Source: Flavobacterium enshiense
Lineage (GTDB): Bacteria > Bacteroidota > Bacteroidia > Flavobacteriales > Flavobacteriaceae
NCBI RefSeq assembly: GCF_022836875.1
Contig: NZ_CP090376.1
Location: 930,001 to 994,000, forward strand
Reading direction: 5' to 3'
DNA length: 64,000 bases
The translations under genes and the position numbers were made by a program. Every line of letters starts with the position of its first letter. Positions within the stretch are counted from its first letter, which is position 1. The notes below the pieces were generated by a model that made no database searches, had not been told where the DNA came from, and saw nothing but the letters and a program-made list of their open reading frames with translations. Shown here one piece after another: positions 54,443-63,777 of this stretch.

Positions 54443-56197
54443 TTATTGTTTTAAGTCAAGTTTTATGGATAATTCATCCATTTGCTTGTCGTCTATGTGG
54501 GATGGTGCATCAATCATAACATCTCTTCCTGAGTTGTTTTTTGGAAAGGCAATGAAATCCCTGATGGTTTCCTGTCCGCCCAAAATCGCTACCAATCTAT
54601 CCAATCCAAAGGCTAAACCTCCGTGCGGCGGTGCGCCGAACTGGAAAGCGTCCATTAGGAATCCAAATTGGTTTTTTGCTTCTTCTTCGGTGAAACCTAA
54701 ATACTTGAACATTAATTGTTGTGTTTCTTTATCGTGGATACGGATAGAACCTCCTCCGATTTCGTTTCCGTTCAAAACCATGTCGTAGGCATTGGCGCGT
54801 ACTTTACCTGGTTCGGTAGCTAATAAGTCAATGTCCTCCGGTTTAGGTGACGTGAACGGGTGGTGCATCGCGTGATAACGTCCACTTTCTTCATCGAATT
54901 CCAACAACGGGAAATCAACAACCCATAAAGGAGCGAATTCATCCGGTTTACGCAGTCCTAAGCGTGTAGCTACTTCCATACGAAGTGCGCTTAATTGTGC
55001 TCTGGTTTTGTTAGCCGGTCCGGATAACACGAAAATAATATCGCCTTGTTTTGCTCCTGTCGCTTCGGCCCATTTCTTCAAATCTTCCTGATCGTAGAAT
55101 TTGTCCACAGAGGATTTAAGACTTCCATCAGCTTCATATTTACAGTATACCATTCCCGAAGCGCCAACCTGAGGTCGTTTTACCCAGTCAATTAAAGCAT
55201 CGATTTCTTTTCTCGTATAAGCAGCTCCTCCCGGAACAGCAATTCCAACTACTAATTCCGCCGAATTGAATACGCCGAAATCTTTATGTTGTGTAACGGC
55301 ATTTAATTCGCCAAACTCCATTCCGAAACGGATGTCCGGTTTGTCGTTACCGTAGGTTTTCATGGCATGTTCGTAGGTCATTCTCGGGAATTTATCTACT
55401 TCGATACCTTTTATTTCTTTTAATAAATGTCTTGTAAGTCCTTCGAACATATTCAAAATATCCTCTTGCCCTACAAAAGCCATTTCACAGTCGATTTGCG
55501 TAAATTCCGGCTGACGGTCCGCACGTAAATCCTCATCGCGGAAACATTTTACGATTTGGAAGTATTTGTCCATGCCGCCCACCATCAACAATTGTTTGAA
55601 GGTTTGCGGTGATTGTGGCAAGGCGTAAAACTGTCCTGGATTCATACGAGAAGGCACTACAAAATCACGTGCTCCTTCCGGAGTCGATTTAATCAAATAA
55701 GGTGTTTCTACTTCGCAGAAATCCTGTGCCGAAAGATAATTGCGTACCTCCTGTGCTACTTTATGACGGAATAACAAACTGTTTTTAACCGGATTTCTTC
55801 GGATATCCAAATAACGGTATTTCATACGAATGTCTTCACCGCCGTCTGTTTCATCTTCGATAGTGAAAGGGGGAGTAATCGCTTCGTTTAAAACGGTTAA
55901 TTCCGAAACCAGGATTTCAATATCACCGGTTGGCATGTTCGGGTTTTTCGACTCACGTTCGATGACTTTTCCTTTTACCTGAATTACGAATTCGCGGCCT
56001 AATGTTTTGGCCAGTTCAAATACGGCTTTATCGGTACGGCTTTCATCGAAAATTAATTGTGTAATCCCGTAACGGTCACGAAGGTCAACCCAAATCATGA
56101 AACCTTTGTCTCTTGATTTTTGAACCCAACCCGCAAGTGTTACTTCTGTATTGATATTGGAAGCGTTTAGTGCTCCGCAATTATGACTTCTGTACAT
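54443..56197 (-). CDS. aspS: Aspartate--tRNA ligase
   Basis: A 584-residue class II aminoacyl-tRNA synthetase of the bacterial type, charging tRNA-Asp. The N-terminal OB-fold binds the anticodon ([32 protein letters not shown]). Motif 2 is [18 protein letters not shown], the bacterial GAD insertion spans roughly 285-400, and motif 3 is [14 protein letters not shown]. It is monocistronic, with a TAAATTTG -7 box at 56215-56222. Confidence 0.97.
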   Translation of the reverse strand: MYRSHNCGALNASNINTEVTLAGWVQKSRDKGFMIWVDLRDRYGITQLIFDESRTDKAVFELAKTLGREFVIQVKGKVIERESKNPNMPTGDIEILVSELTVLNEAITPPFTIEDETDGGEDIRMKYRYLDIRRNPVKNSLLFRHKVAQEVRNYLSAQDFCEVETPYLIKSTPEGARDFVVPSRMNPGQFYALPQSPQTFKQLLMVGGMDKYFQIVKCFRDEDLRADRQPEFTQIDCEMAFVGQEDILNMFEGLTRHLLKEIKGIEVDKFPRMTYEHAMKTYGNDKPDIRFGMEFGELNAVTQHKDFGVFNSAELVVGIAVPGGAAYTRKEIDALIDWVKRPQVGASGMVYCKYEADGSLKSSVDKFYDQEDLKKWAEATGAKQGDIIFVLSGPANKTRAQLSALRMEVATRLGLRKPDEFAPLWVVDFPLLEFDEESGRYHAMHHPFTSPKPEDIDLLATEPGKVRANAYDMVLNGNEIGGGSIRIHDKETQQLMFKYLGFTEEEAKNQFGFLMDAFQFGAPPHGGLAFGLDRLVAILGGQETIRDFIAFPKNNSGRDVMIDAPSHIDDKQMDELSIKLDLKQ

Positions 56198-56214
56198 TTT
56201 TATAAAATTTGATG

Positions 56215-56222
56215 CAAATTTA
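56215..56222 (-). promoter_or_regulatory. -7 promoter box of aspS
   Basis: TAAATTTG on the minus strand matches TANNTTTG, 17 bases before the ATG at 56195-56197. Confidence 0.55.
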
Positions 56223-56407
56223 AGTTTTTTTTTGAGTTTGAAAGTTGGGTTTTTAATATTAGAGATAATTTTAATTTTGTAGGATTTTACTTTGTCGTGT
56301 TAAGTTTTGTTTCTATGTTACCGAATTGTTATCTAAAAGTTTATTTAGTGTAAAATATGTCGTAATTTAGAGTAATATTTTAGCTAACCTATTAAAATAC
56401 AGATACT

Positions 56408-56755
56408 ATGAGAAAGACTTTATTCGTGGGATTGTTGCTGATGGCAGGAGTGGTTTCCGCTCAGAAAATTGAACCAAAATATCAGGCTGTAGGGAAACAG
56501 GTAAAAGCGACCTATTATTATGATAACGGTCAGATAAAACAGGAAGGTTTTTACAAAGACGGGAAACTGAACGGAAAATGGATAGCTTATAACGAAGATG
56601 GTTCCAAACAATCGATAGGAGAATATTCAAAAGGTGTAAAAACCGGAAAATGGTTCTTTTGGAACAACGCCACACTGGCAGAAGTGGATTACAACCACAG
56701 TAAGATCGTTGAAATAAAAAAATGGACTAAAGACGCGATAGTAAACAGGAATTAA
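56408..56755 (+). CDS. Small exported protein with MORN/YwqK-like repeats
   Basis: A 115-residue exported protein with signal peptide MRKTLFVGLLLMAGVVSAQ. The body has about two and a half repeats of the MORN_2 type (YYDNGQIKQEGFYKDGKLNGKWIAYNEDG and GEYSKGVKTGKWFFW), short beta hairpins often annotated as YwqK antitoxin-like. The gene has no toxin partner, so the antitoxin label should not be carried over. The location is periplasmic and the role unknown. It ends in a hairpin terminator that recurs after tlpA. Confidence 0.85.
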   Translation: MRKTLFVGLLLMAGVVSAQKIEPKYQAVGKQVKATYYYDNGQIKQEGFYKDGKLNGKWIAYNEDGSKQSIGEYSKGVKTGKWFFWNNATLAEVDYNHSKIVEIKKWTKDAIVNRN

Positions 56756-56826
56756 CCACGGTCTGCTTTCGAGAAAAGGTTATACCTGTTTATAAAGACG
56801 GATTCAATACCAGCGTCTTTGAGGGG

Positions 56827-56866
56827 GAATGGCTGTTACAGAGTAGTGACAGCCATTCTTGTTTTT
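56827..56866 (+). terminator. Terminator, first copy of a duplicated hairpin
   Basis: A 13-base stem (56827-56839 with 56846-56858, one G-T pair) followed by TTGTTTTT. Its 31 bases at 56827-56857 are identical to 57964-57994. Confidence 0.85.
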
Positions 56867-56913
56867 AGTCGGAAAAATAAATTTTAAAAAGGGGTTAAAT
56901 CTGACAAAATTGA

Positions 56914-56921
56914 TATATTTG
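56914..56921 (+). promoter_or_regulatory. -7 promoter box of the TlpA-type gene
   Basis: TATATTTG on the plus strand, 27 bases before the ATG at 56949. It excludes the longer in-frame start at 56859. Confidence 0.6.
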
Positions 56922-56948
56922 ATTTCTCAATCAAAAAAATATAACATA

Positions 56949-57941
56949 ATGAAGAGACTTTTTTTAACAGTAACTACTTTGCTGCTGACTGCTGCAGCTA
57001 TCGCACAGAATAAAGATTGTGCTACTTTTTCTGCCACTATTGCAAACGGCCCTAACGAAGCCACAATTACTTCGAGAGGAAAATTGGTTAAAAAAATCAG
57101 TGGAAAAAACGGTGTTTTTAAAGATACTTTAAGAGTAAAAGAGGGTTTGTATGAATTGCATGTAGGTGAGGAGTATACCGATTTGTATCTGAAAAATGGC
57201 TATGATTTAAAATTGAAGATGGATGTGAATCAGTTTGATGAGTCCGTAGTTTATGAAGGAATCGGGGCACCGGAAAATAATTTTTTAGCTAAACAGATTT
57301 TATTGGATGAAAAGCTTGATTTCAATGGATTGATGGCTTCCAATGAAGCAGATTTCAATGCAAAATACAATGAAATATTAAAAAGTAATTTGTCTCGTCT
57401 GGACGATAAAAGTCTTTCAACTTCTTTCGTAACACTTCAAAAAAAGCAAATGGAGATGAAATACGGCCAGTTAAAAATGATTTACGATCAAAGAGTACAA
57501 GTTGGGAAAATGAACAATACTGTGGCGCCTTCCTTTGATTATGTAAATTACAAAGGCGGAAAGTCAAAGCTGGAAGATTTTAGAGGAAAGTTTGTATACA
57601 TCGATCTTTGGGCTACCTGGTGCGGACCTTGTCGTGCAGAAATTCCTTTTTTAAAGGATGTTGAAAAAAAATACCATGGTAAAAATATTGTGTTCATGAG
57701 TATCTCCATAGACAAACAGACTGATATGGATAAATGGAAAAAAATGGTTAAAGACAAAGAATTAGGCGGTGTACAGCTTTTCGCAGACAACGAATGGAAT
57801 TCAAAATTTGTGCAGGATTTTAAAGTAACTGGTATTCCAAGATTTATTTTAATTGATCCGAATGGGAAAGTGGTAAACGCGGATGCTCCAAGACCTTCTT
57901 CTCCGGAATTAGCTTCCGTTTTTGATAAGTTGTTAAATTAA
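56949..57941 (+). CDS. TlpA-type periplasmic thioredoxin-fold disulphide reductase
   Basis: A 330-residue exported protein. Signal peptide MKRLFLTVTTLLLTAAAIAQ, an N-terminal DUF4369-like domain (about 25-120), a helical linker and a C-terminal thioredoxin domain (about 190-330) with the active site WATWCGPCRAEIPF and the cis-proline in VTGIPRFILID. It should act as a reductase in the periplasm for disulphides or cytochrome maturation, as TlpA/ResA proteins do. Start at 56949 fits the signal peptide and the -7 box. It is flanked by two copies of the same terminator. Confidence 0.92.
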   Translation: MKRLFLTVTTLLLTAAAIAQNKDCATFSATIANGPNEATITSRGKLVKKISGKNGVFKDTLRVKEGLYELHVGEEYTDLYLKNGYDLKLKMDVNQFDESVVYEGIGAPENNFLAKQILLDEKLDFNGLMASNEADFNAKYNEILKSNLSRLDDKSLSTSFVTLQKKQMEMKYGQLKMIYDQRVQVGKMNNTVAPSFDYVNYKGGKSKLEDFRGKFVYIDLWATWCGPCRAEIPFLKDVEKKYHGKNIVFMSISIDKQTDMDKWKKMVKDKELGGVQLFADNEWNSKFVQDFKVTGIPRFILIDPNGKVVNADAPRPSSPELASVFDKLLN

Positions 57942-57963
57942 ACGAAAGAAATTTTAAAACAAT

Positions 57964-58000
57964 GAATGGCTGTTACAGAGTAGTGACAGCCATTTTTGTT
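57964..58000 (+). terminator. Terminator, second copy of the duplicated hairpin
   Basis: The 31 bases at 57964-57994 are identical to the hairpin at 56827-56857 and are followed by TTTGTTT. It lies 23 bases after the TlpA-type gene's stop. Confidence 0.85.
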
Positions 58001-58060
58001 TCCGGATGTTTCTAAATTTGGTTGTTTTGACGGATTGTATAGGTGTCCTAAGGGCAAAAT

Positions 58061-58090
58061 AAAACCCGCTGCATCACTGTAGCGGGTTTT
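58061..58090 (-). terminator. Terminator of the RND efflux operon
   Basis: A 13-base stem with one G-T pair (58061-58073 with 58078-58090) and TCAC loop. T residues follow on the minus strand, 21 bases after the RND stop. Confidence 0.9.
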
Positions 58091-58111
58091 ATAACAATTT
58101 AAATTTAAGGA

Positions 58112-61100
58112 TTACATTTCGTGTTTCGGGTTAAAACCGTCTTCACTTAATTCTTTATGAACATAGTCGGCTACCATTTCAGCTTCATAGTCAATTTTTT
58201 CTCCTTTAGAGAATTTAGCAACTATTTTCTCCATGATTTCATAAATCACAGGAACGATAATCAGGGTTAGGAATAATGAGGATATTAATCCACCGATGAT
58301 TACCCAAGCCAAACCATTTTTCCATTCTGCACCAGCTCCAGATGCTAATGCAATTGGGAACATACCAAAAACCATGGCAATAGTAGTCATTAAGATTGGA
58401 CGCAAACGAGCGTGGTTAGCTTGTATCAATGCCGTACGGATTGTTTCGCCGGCAGCACGACGCTGGTTGGTATAATCCACCAGCATAATCGCGTTTTTAC
58501 ACACTAAACCGATAAGCATGATTATACCCAAAATGGTAAATATATTCAAACTGTTATTGGTTAATCCTAAGGCTAATAAAGCTCCAATGAAAGAAAGCGG
58601 GATAGCGAATAATACCACAAACGGGTGCACAAAGCTATCATACAAACTTACCATTACCAGATAAACCAAAATAATAGCTGCCAACAGTGCAATTCCCAAA
58701 GTACCAAAACCTTCGTCCTGGTTTTCTTGCTGGCCTCCCCAAATATAATTTACCCCATTTGGTTTTTTAAGTTTCTCTAATTTCGTTTTCCATTCGTTAA
58801 CAATCGTTCCTGCAGGAACTCCAACGTTTTGTCCTTGTACGGTTACGGAAGCGGTTTTATCTCTTCGCTCTAACTGGCTTGGTCCTGAACCTTCGGAAAT
58901 TGCAGCAAATTGGGATAATTTGATTTGTTGTCCCGCACTGTTTACGAAAATCAAATTACTGACATCTTCAACACTTTTTCTGTTAAAGGCATCGTATTTA
59001 ATATTGATGTCGTATTCGTATTCACCGGCTCTAAACTTTCCGTCCGTATTTCCGCTGAAGGCAGTTTGCATTGTTGTACCTACAGTTTGTAAAGTAAGAC
59101 CTAAAGCGGCCATTTTATCACGATCAACCTGTACGTTTACCTCTGGGTTACCTTCTTCAACCGTTAACTTGATTTCGGTGGTTCCGGCTATGGTGCGCAA
59201 TTGTGCTTCGGCCTGTTTGGCAAATCCCATTGCGGTTTTTACATCCGGACCGGTTACAATTAGCGCTAATGAAGCATCTTCGGCAGTTCCTAAAATACCT
59301 ACCGGTACCGTTTTTACTTTAGCGCCGACTAAAACTTTTTCGAGTTTACGTTTAATTTTCGCTGCATATACAGAAGCGTCATCGGTTCTCTTTGACTGAT
59401 CAATCATTTTAACATCAATTTCAGCTTTGTAAGCCGTAGCCTGAGTCCCGGCAAATCCTTCGGAAGTTTGTCCAATAATGGTAAACTGACTTTCAACATA
59501 TTGTTCTTTTTTCAAAAAGGCTTCTGCTCTTTGAGTCATGAAGTTGGTTTGTTCTAAGGAAGCGTCTTTTGGCATTTCAATCTGAACTAAAAATTCCCCA
59601 CTATCCGAACTGGCAAAAAACTCTCCTCCGATAAATCCTCCGCCAAAGAGTCCGAAAATAGTACCGAAAAACAAGACCAAAACAACTAAGATGGTTTTGA
59701 TGTAATGATCCAAGCACCAAGTTAACAAGTCGGTAACCCAATTAGTAAAACGAGTTAAATACCTTTCGAAGCCTAAAATGATTCTTCCAAATAAGTTTTT
59801 ACCTTCGATGTGTTCTAATCTACCAAAACGTGAAGATAACCACGGAATAATGGTAAATGAGGCTAACAATGACAACATTGTTGAAATCATTACCGTAACA
59901 CAAAACTGTGTGATAATGTCTGAAACTAATCCGGAGCTCATGGATATTGGTAAAAACACAACCACAATTACTAAGGTGATAGAAGTTACCGTACCTCCAA
60001 TTTCGGCTGTTCCGTCAAATGAAGCACGGATTCGGCTTTTACCCATCTCCATATGTCTGTAGATGTTTTCCAGAACCACGATGGCATCATCCACCAAGAT
60101 ACCTACAACAAGAGAAAGTCCCAGCAAACTCATAAGGTTCAGGGTGTATCCCATCAAATATATCCCGATGAAAGTCGCAATTAACGAGGCCGGAATAGAT
60201 ACCATTACAATAAGCGAGTTACGGATACTATGCAGGAAAAACAACATTACAAAAGCAACAAGAATAACTGCAAAAAATAAATCATGAATTACAGAATCCG
60301 CTGCATCTAATGTATAAACCGTACTGTCTTTGGCTATTTCTAAAGTAAGATTGTTTGCCGCGTATTCCTTTTGCAGTTTGTCAAGAGATACTTTTAAATG
60401 TTCACTTACAGCAACTGCATTCGCATCCGATTGTTTTACAATTTGTAAGATGATGGCGCTTTTTTGATCTACCCTGGAAATTTTTTCGGCTAATTTTTGA
60501 GCATCCTGAACGTCGGCAATATCTCTCAAACGGATGTCTATTCCGTTTTGAGAAGAAACTACCAGGTTTCTTAATTCTTCAACATTTTTGTATTTTCCAG
60601 CTAAACGAATTAGTATTTTTTGATTTCTGGTTTGAATGTTTCCTGTAGGGAAATCAAGATTCGATGCCAGAATAATTTGTTGTACTTGGGGTACAGAAAT
60701 GCCGTAACCCTGCATTTTCAAAGCGTCTAAATTCACCTGAATTTCACGTTCCTGACCACCGATAATGTTAACCTGAGCCACACCTTGTACTCGAGATAGT
60801 ACTGGTGCCACTTTTTTATCAATTAAATCATAAAAGGCAGCTTCGTCCATTTTGGCATTGGCTCCAAGCGTCATAATCGGCAAGTCGCTTAAAGAGAACT
60901 TGCTCAATGCGGGTGTCTTAGCATCTTCCGGTAAATCACTGATCAAAGCGTTTACTTTACGTTGTGCGTCGTTCATCGCAACGTCAATGTTGGCCTCAGT
61001 GGTTAAAGTAATCGATACTACTGATAAACTTTCATATGATTTGGAATCAATTTTCTTAATGTTTTCCAAAGAGGCAATCCCGTCTTCAATCTTCTTGGTC

Positions 61101-61288
61101 ACCGTATTTTCAATCTCACTTGGAGAAGCTCCCGGATATACGGTAGAAATTGTAATAACGTTTGACTCGAACTTCGGAATCAATTCATAGCCTAATTGGC
61201 TATAGGTGAAAAGTCCTCCTAAAGTTAGTATCGTGAACAATACGATTACCAACGAAGGACGTTTAATGGATATTTCGGCTAGTTTCAT
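58112..61288 (-). CDS. RND efflux pump, HAE1/AcrB type inner-membrane transporter
   Basis: A 1058-residue proton-driven drug/solute exporter with the internally duplicated RND fold: 12 helices and two large periplasmic loops. The N-terminus MKLAEISIKRPSLVIVLF, the proton-relay Asp pair in GILVDDAIVVLENIYRHME (helix 4), and the second-half GLVCKNAIMLVDYTNQRRAAG are diagnostic. It forms a tripartite pump with the MFP and TolC-like proteins encoded just upstream in the same operon. Substrates are unknown. A 77-base gap with an inverted repeat separates it from the MFP gene. Confidence 0.96.
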   Translation of the reverse strand: MKLAEISIKRPSLVIVLFTILTLGGLFTYSQLGYELIPKFESNVITISTVYPGASPSEIENTVTKKIEDGIASLENIKKIDSKSYESLSVVSITLTTEANIDVAMNDAQRKVNALISDLPEDAKTPALSKFSLSDLPIMTLGANAKMDEAAFYDLIDKKVAPVLSRVQGVAQVNIIGGQEREIQVNLDALKMQGYGISVPQVQQIILASNLDFPTGNIQTRNQKILIRLAGKYKNVEELRNLVVSSQNGIDIRLRDIADVQDAQKLAEKISRVDQKSAIILQIVKQSDANAVAVSEHLKVSLDKLQKEYAANNLTLEIAKDSTVYTLDAADSVIHDLFFAVILVAFVMLFFLHSIRNSLIVMVSIPASLIATFIGIYLMGYTLNLMSLLGLSLVVGILVDDAIVVLENIYRHMEMGKSRIRASFDGTAEIGGTVTSITLVIVVVFLPISMSSGLVSDIITQFCVTVMISTMLSLLASFTIIPWLSSRFGRLEHIEGKNLFGRIILGFERYLTRFTNWVTDLLTWCLDHYIKTILVVLVLFFGTIFGLFGGGFIGGEFFASSDSGEFLVQIEMPKDASLEQTNFMTQRAEAFLKKEQYVESQFTIIGQTSEGFAGTQATAYKAEIDVKMIDQSKRTDDASVYAAKIKRKLEKVLVGAKVKTVPVGILGTAEDASLALIVTGPDVKTAMGFAKQAEAQLRTIAGTTEIKLTVEEGNPEVNVQVDRDKMAALGLTLQTVGTTMQTAFSGNTDGKFRAGEYEYDINIKYDAFNRKSVEDVSNLIFVNSAGQQIKLSQFAAISEGSGPSQLERRDKTASVTVQGQNVGVPAGTIVNEWKTKLEKLKKPNGVNYIWGGQQENQDEGFGTLGIALLAAIILVYLVMVSLYDSFVHPFVVLFAIPLSFIGALLALGLTNNSLNIFTILGIIMLIGLVCKNAIMLVDYTNQRRAAGETIRTALIQANHARLRPILMTTIAMVFGMFPIALASGAGAEWKNGLAWVIIGGLISSLFLTLIIVPVIYEIMEKIVAKFSKGEKIDYEAEMVADYVHKELSEDGFNPKHEM

Positions 61289-61306
61289 GTTAGTTTATTT
61301 TGTTAC

Positions 61307-61333
61307 CACCAAGTGATTTCAGGTTACTTGGTG
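61307..61333. other. Inverted repeat between the MFP and RND genes
   Basis: CACCAAGT (61307-61314) pairs with ACTTGGTG (61326-61333) around an 11-base loop. In the operon direction no T tract follows, so it may affect mRNA stability or gene ratio rather than terminate. On the plus strand a T-rich tail follows. Confidence 0.4.
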
Positions 61334-61365
61334 TAATTTTGTTTTTACTCTTAATTACAGGGCGA

Positions 61366-62430
61366 TTATTTAATAACTTCTACAGCATTGCCGTCTTGCA
61401 AGTTGATTTGTCCCGTAATAATTACGCTTTCACCATCCGATAATCCATCAATAATTTCAACCTGATCTCCTAAAATTCTACCGGCTACCACTTTTCTTAA
61501 TTTGGCTACACCATTTTCAACTACAAAAAGTTGGTTGCTGTTTACACTTTCCAAAAAAGCTGTTCTTGGAACAATTTTTAAATTTTGTTTTTGGTTTGAG
61601 CCAAATTTTGATGTTCCATACATACCTGCTTTTAAGCTGTTGTTGGCGTTGTTGGTTACTTCGATTTCAACAGGAAAATTTAACGATGCGTCTGCTTTAG
61701 GGGCAATGAAGGTAATTTTTCCGGAAAAAGTTTTATCAGGATAAACTGTGGAAACAATAGTTACCGATTGTCCTAGCTGTAAGCTGGCCACTTGATTTTC
61801 GGTTACAGTAACGTTTAATTTCAATTTGGAAACATCAACAATATCAAACATTTCAGTGGCAGGCATCCCTGTTAATATAGAACCTGGCTCGATATACCTT
61901 TTGTTAATATATCCTTTGATAGGTGCTTTAACTTTAGTATCGCCTACATTAATATTTGCCTGAGTTAAACTAGCTTTAGCGTTCGTTAAATTCAATTTTG
62001 CCTGATCCAATTGTTGCTTGGTAACCCCGCCTGTTTTATAAGCGTTTTCATAACGGTCGTAGTCAGCTTTAGCATTTTGATATACTGCATTTGCAGTATT
62101 AGCATTTACGTTGATAACATCGGCTCTCATAGTTAAAAGCGTTTGTCCTACGGTTACGTAATCTCCTTCGTCTACGAAAACTTTGATTACTTTTCCTGAT
62201 TTTTCGGCAGAGAAAGTAAGTTCCTGAATTGGTGAAAAAATACCGTTAGCGCTGAAATCTAAGGATACATTTTCGGTCTTTACTGTTGCTACTTTTACGG
62301 CGACTGCTGCATTTTTTTCGGCAACAATATCTGTTTTGGCTTTGTTCTCGGCTTTATTTTTATTCAGGATATAGCCTATTAGACCTAATGAGGTAATAAT
62401 TATAGTTATGGTAATAATAGTCTTTTTCAT
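61366..62430 (-). CDS. RND efflux periplasmic adaptor (membrane fusion protein)
   Basis: A 354-residue membrane fusion protein linking the RND pump to the outer-membrane channel. An N-terminal anchor (IITITIIITSLGLIGYIL) is followed by a lipoyl-type half motif (GKVIKVFVDEGDYVTVGQTLLTM), a short alpha-hairpin (about 110-155), the second lipoyl half (VKAPIKGYINKRYIEPGSIL), then beta-barrel and membrane-proximal domains. No lipobox cysteine is seen, so it is probably held by the N-terminal helix. Nine bases separate it from the tolC-type gene. Confidence 0.95.
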   Translation of the reverse strand: MKKTIITITIIITSLGLIGYILNKNKAENKAKTDIVAEKNAAVAVKVATVKTENVSLDFSANGIFSPIQELTFSAEKSGKVIKVFVDEGDYVTVGQTLLTMRADVINVNANTANAVYQNAKADYDRYENAYKTGGVTKQQLDQAKLNLTNAKASLTQANINVGDTKVKAPIKGYINKRYIEPGSILTGMPATEMFDIVDVSKLKLNVTVTENQVASLQLGQSVTIVSTVYPDKTFSGKITFIAPKADASLNFPVEIEVTNNANNSLKAGMYGTSKFGSNQKQNLKIVPRTAFLESVNSNQLFVVENGVAKLRKVVAGRILGDQVEIIDGLSDGESVIITGQINLQDGNAVEVIK

Positions 62431-62439
62431 TTTGGTTGG

Positions 62440-63777
62440 TTATTTTATAAGTGATTTTAGTTCTGCTCTTGATTTGATTAATGCTACCTCGGCTATTTTA
62501 TAGTTCAAAACCGCTCTGGTATAATTGTTTTGGGCTTCAAGTGATTCATTTTGAGCGTCCAATAAGTCTGTCAATGATGCTAATCCCTGGAGATAATTGT
62601 TTTTTGTGTTTTTCGTAATCTCCATAGCCAATTGCATATTTTCTTTCTGGTTTGAAATGATTACCAAGTTGTTTTCAATTTGAGCTCTTGCGTTTCTGTA
62701 ATCTAAATCAAGGGAAAGTTCGGTGTCTTTAATGTCTTCCTGAAGTAATTTAATATCAGCCTCGGCTTGCTTTATTTTAGAACGAGTTCCAAAACCCGTA
62801 AAAATCGGCACTCTCATGGTTAATCCGACAGACGAATAATCAGACCAATACACGCCATTGGCAGGTTTTGCAAACCATGGCATTTCGGGACCTTGTCCTA
62901 AAAAGTTGTAGCCTGCAAATAAAGACAGCGTTGGGTACAGTTGGGCTTTGATTGCTGTTTTTTGATATTCTAATAATTCTTCTTGTTTTTTCAAAAGCAA
63001 ATATTCCGATCTGTTCTGTGTATTTGGGGCATCAGATAGGATTTCAAGGTTTATTTCATACTCCGACTTTGGTATGATGAATTGAGTTTCTATTGGCATT
63101 CCCATATAGAATTTCAATGCGTTTTCTTGTAATTGTATTTGATTGCTAACTTGTTGACGATCTGCATTAATGTTAGATAACTGCACTACAATTCGGTCTA
63201 AGTCTATTTTTTTTGCTATTCCGTTGTTGTATTGTCCCTGAACAATATCTCTCACTTTAGCGGTGTTTGCATATGTGCTGTCCAATAAAGCTAATCTCTC
63301 GCGTTGCACATACACAGAGTAATAACTCGTAGCAACTCTCTCAATTACCAGTTCTTCAGTCAATTCATTGTTGATTTGATAAAATTCACGAGTAGATTTT
63401 GCTGCTCTTAGTCCAGTGAAAACGCTTAAATCGAAGAGGGTCTGGTCTAATCCAATCCCTGCAGTTGAAACCCATTTTTGACCAAAAGTTGCCTGAATAG
63501 CAGTTCCCGGAGCGCCAAAAGCAGATCCGTCAATAACGCTGGTTTGTAAAACAGGATTGTATGTTAATCCTCCATTTGCTGTGATCTGAGGTAGTGCCAG
63601 CGAGCGAACTTCTTGGATTTTATATTCGCTCTTTTCCATTTCTAACTTTGCTTTCTTGGCTTCAGCCTTATTTTCCAATGCGTAACGCAGAGCGTCTCTC
63701 AGGGTCAGCTCTTTTACGTCCTGTGCTTTTGCTGACAAAGCAAGGGTCAAAAGTGAAATTATAAATAAGTTTCTCAT
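62440..63777 (-). CDS. TolC family outer-membrane efflux channel
   Basis: A 445-residue outer-membrane factor with signal peptide MRNLFIISLLTLALSAKAQ. Two internally related halves of long coiled coils make the periplasmic tunnel: the first with LRDALRYALENKAEAKKAKLEMEKSEYKIQEVR and the second with RSEYLLLKKQEELLEYQKTAIKAQLYPTLSLFAGYN. GLASLTDLLDAQNESLEAQNNYTRA is typical of the family. Its start overlaps the regulator's stop (TAATG), so translation is coupled. Confidence 0.95.
   Translation of the reverse strand: MRNLFIISLLTLALSAKAQDVKELTLRDALRYALENKAEAKKAKLEMEKSEYKIQEVRSLALPQITANGGLTYNPVLQTSVIDGSAFGAPGTAIQATFGQKWVSTAGIGLDQTLFDLSVFTGLRAAKSTREFYQINNELTEELVIERVATSYYSVYVQRERLALLDSTYANTAKVRDIVQGQYNNGIAKKIDLDRIVVQLSNINADRQQVSNQIQLQENALKFYMGMPIETQFIIPKSEYEINLEILSDAPNTQNRSEYLLLKKQEELLEYQKTAIKAQLYPTLSLFAGYNFLGQGPEMPWFAKPANGVYWSDYSSVGLTMRVPIFTGFGTRSKIKQAEADIKLLQEDIKDTELSLDLDYRNARAQIENNLVIISNQKENMQLAMEITKNTKNNYLQGLASLTDLLDAQNESLEAQNNYTRAVLNYKIAEVALIKSRAELKSLIK

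Noticed and set aside
56408..56755. Toxin-antitoxin system
   Set aside because: The YwqK antitoxin label comes from MORN repeats; the protein has a signal peptide and no toxin gene adjoins it.
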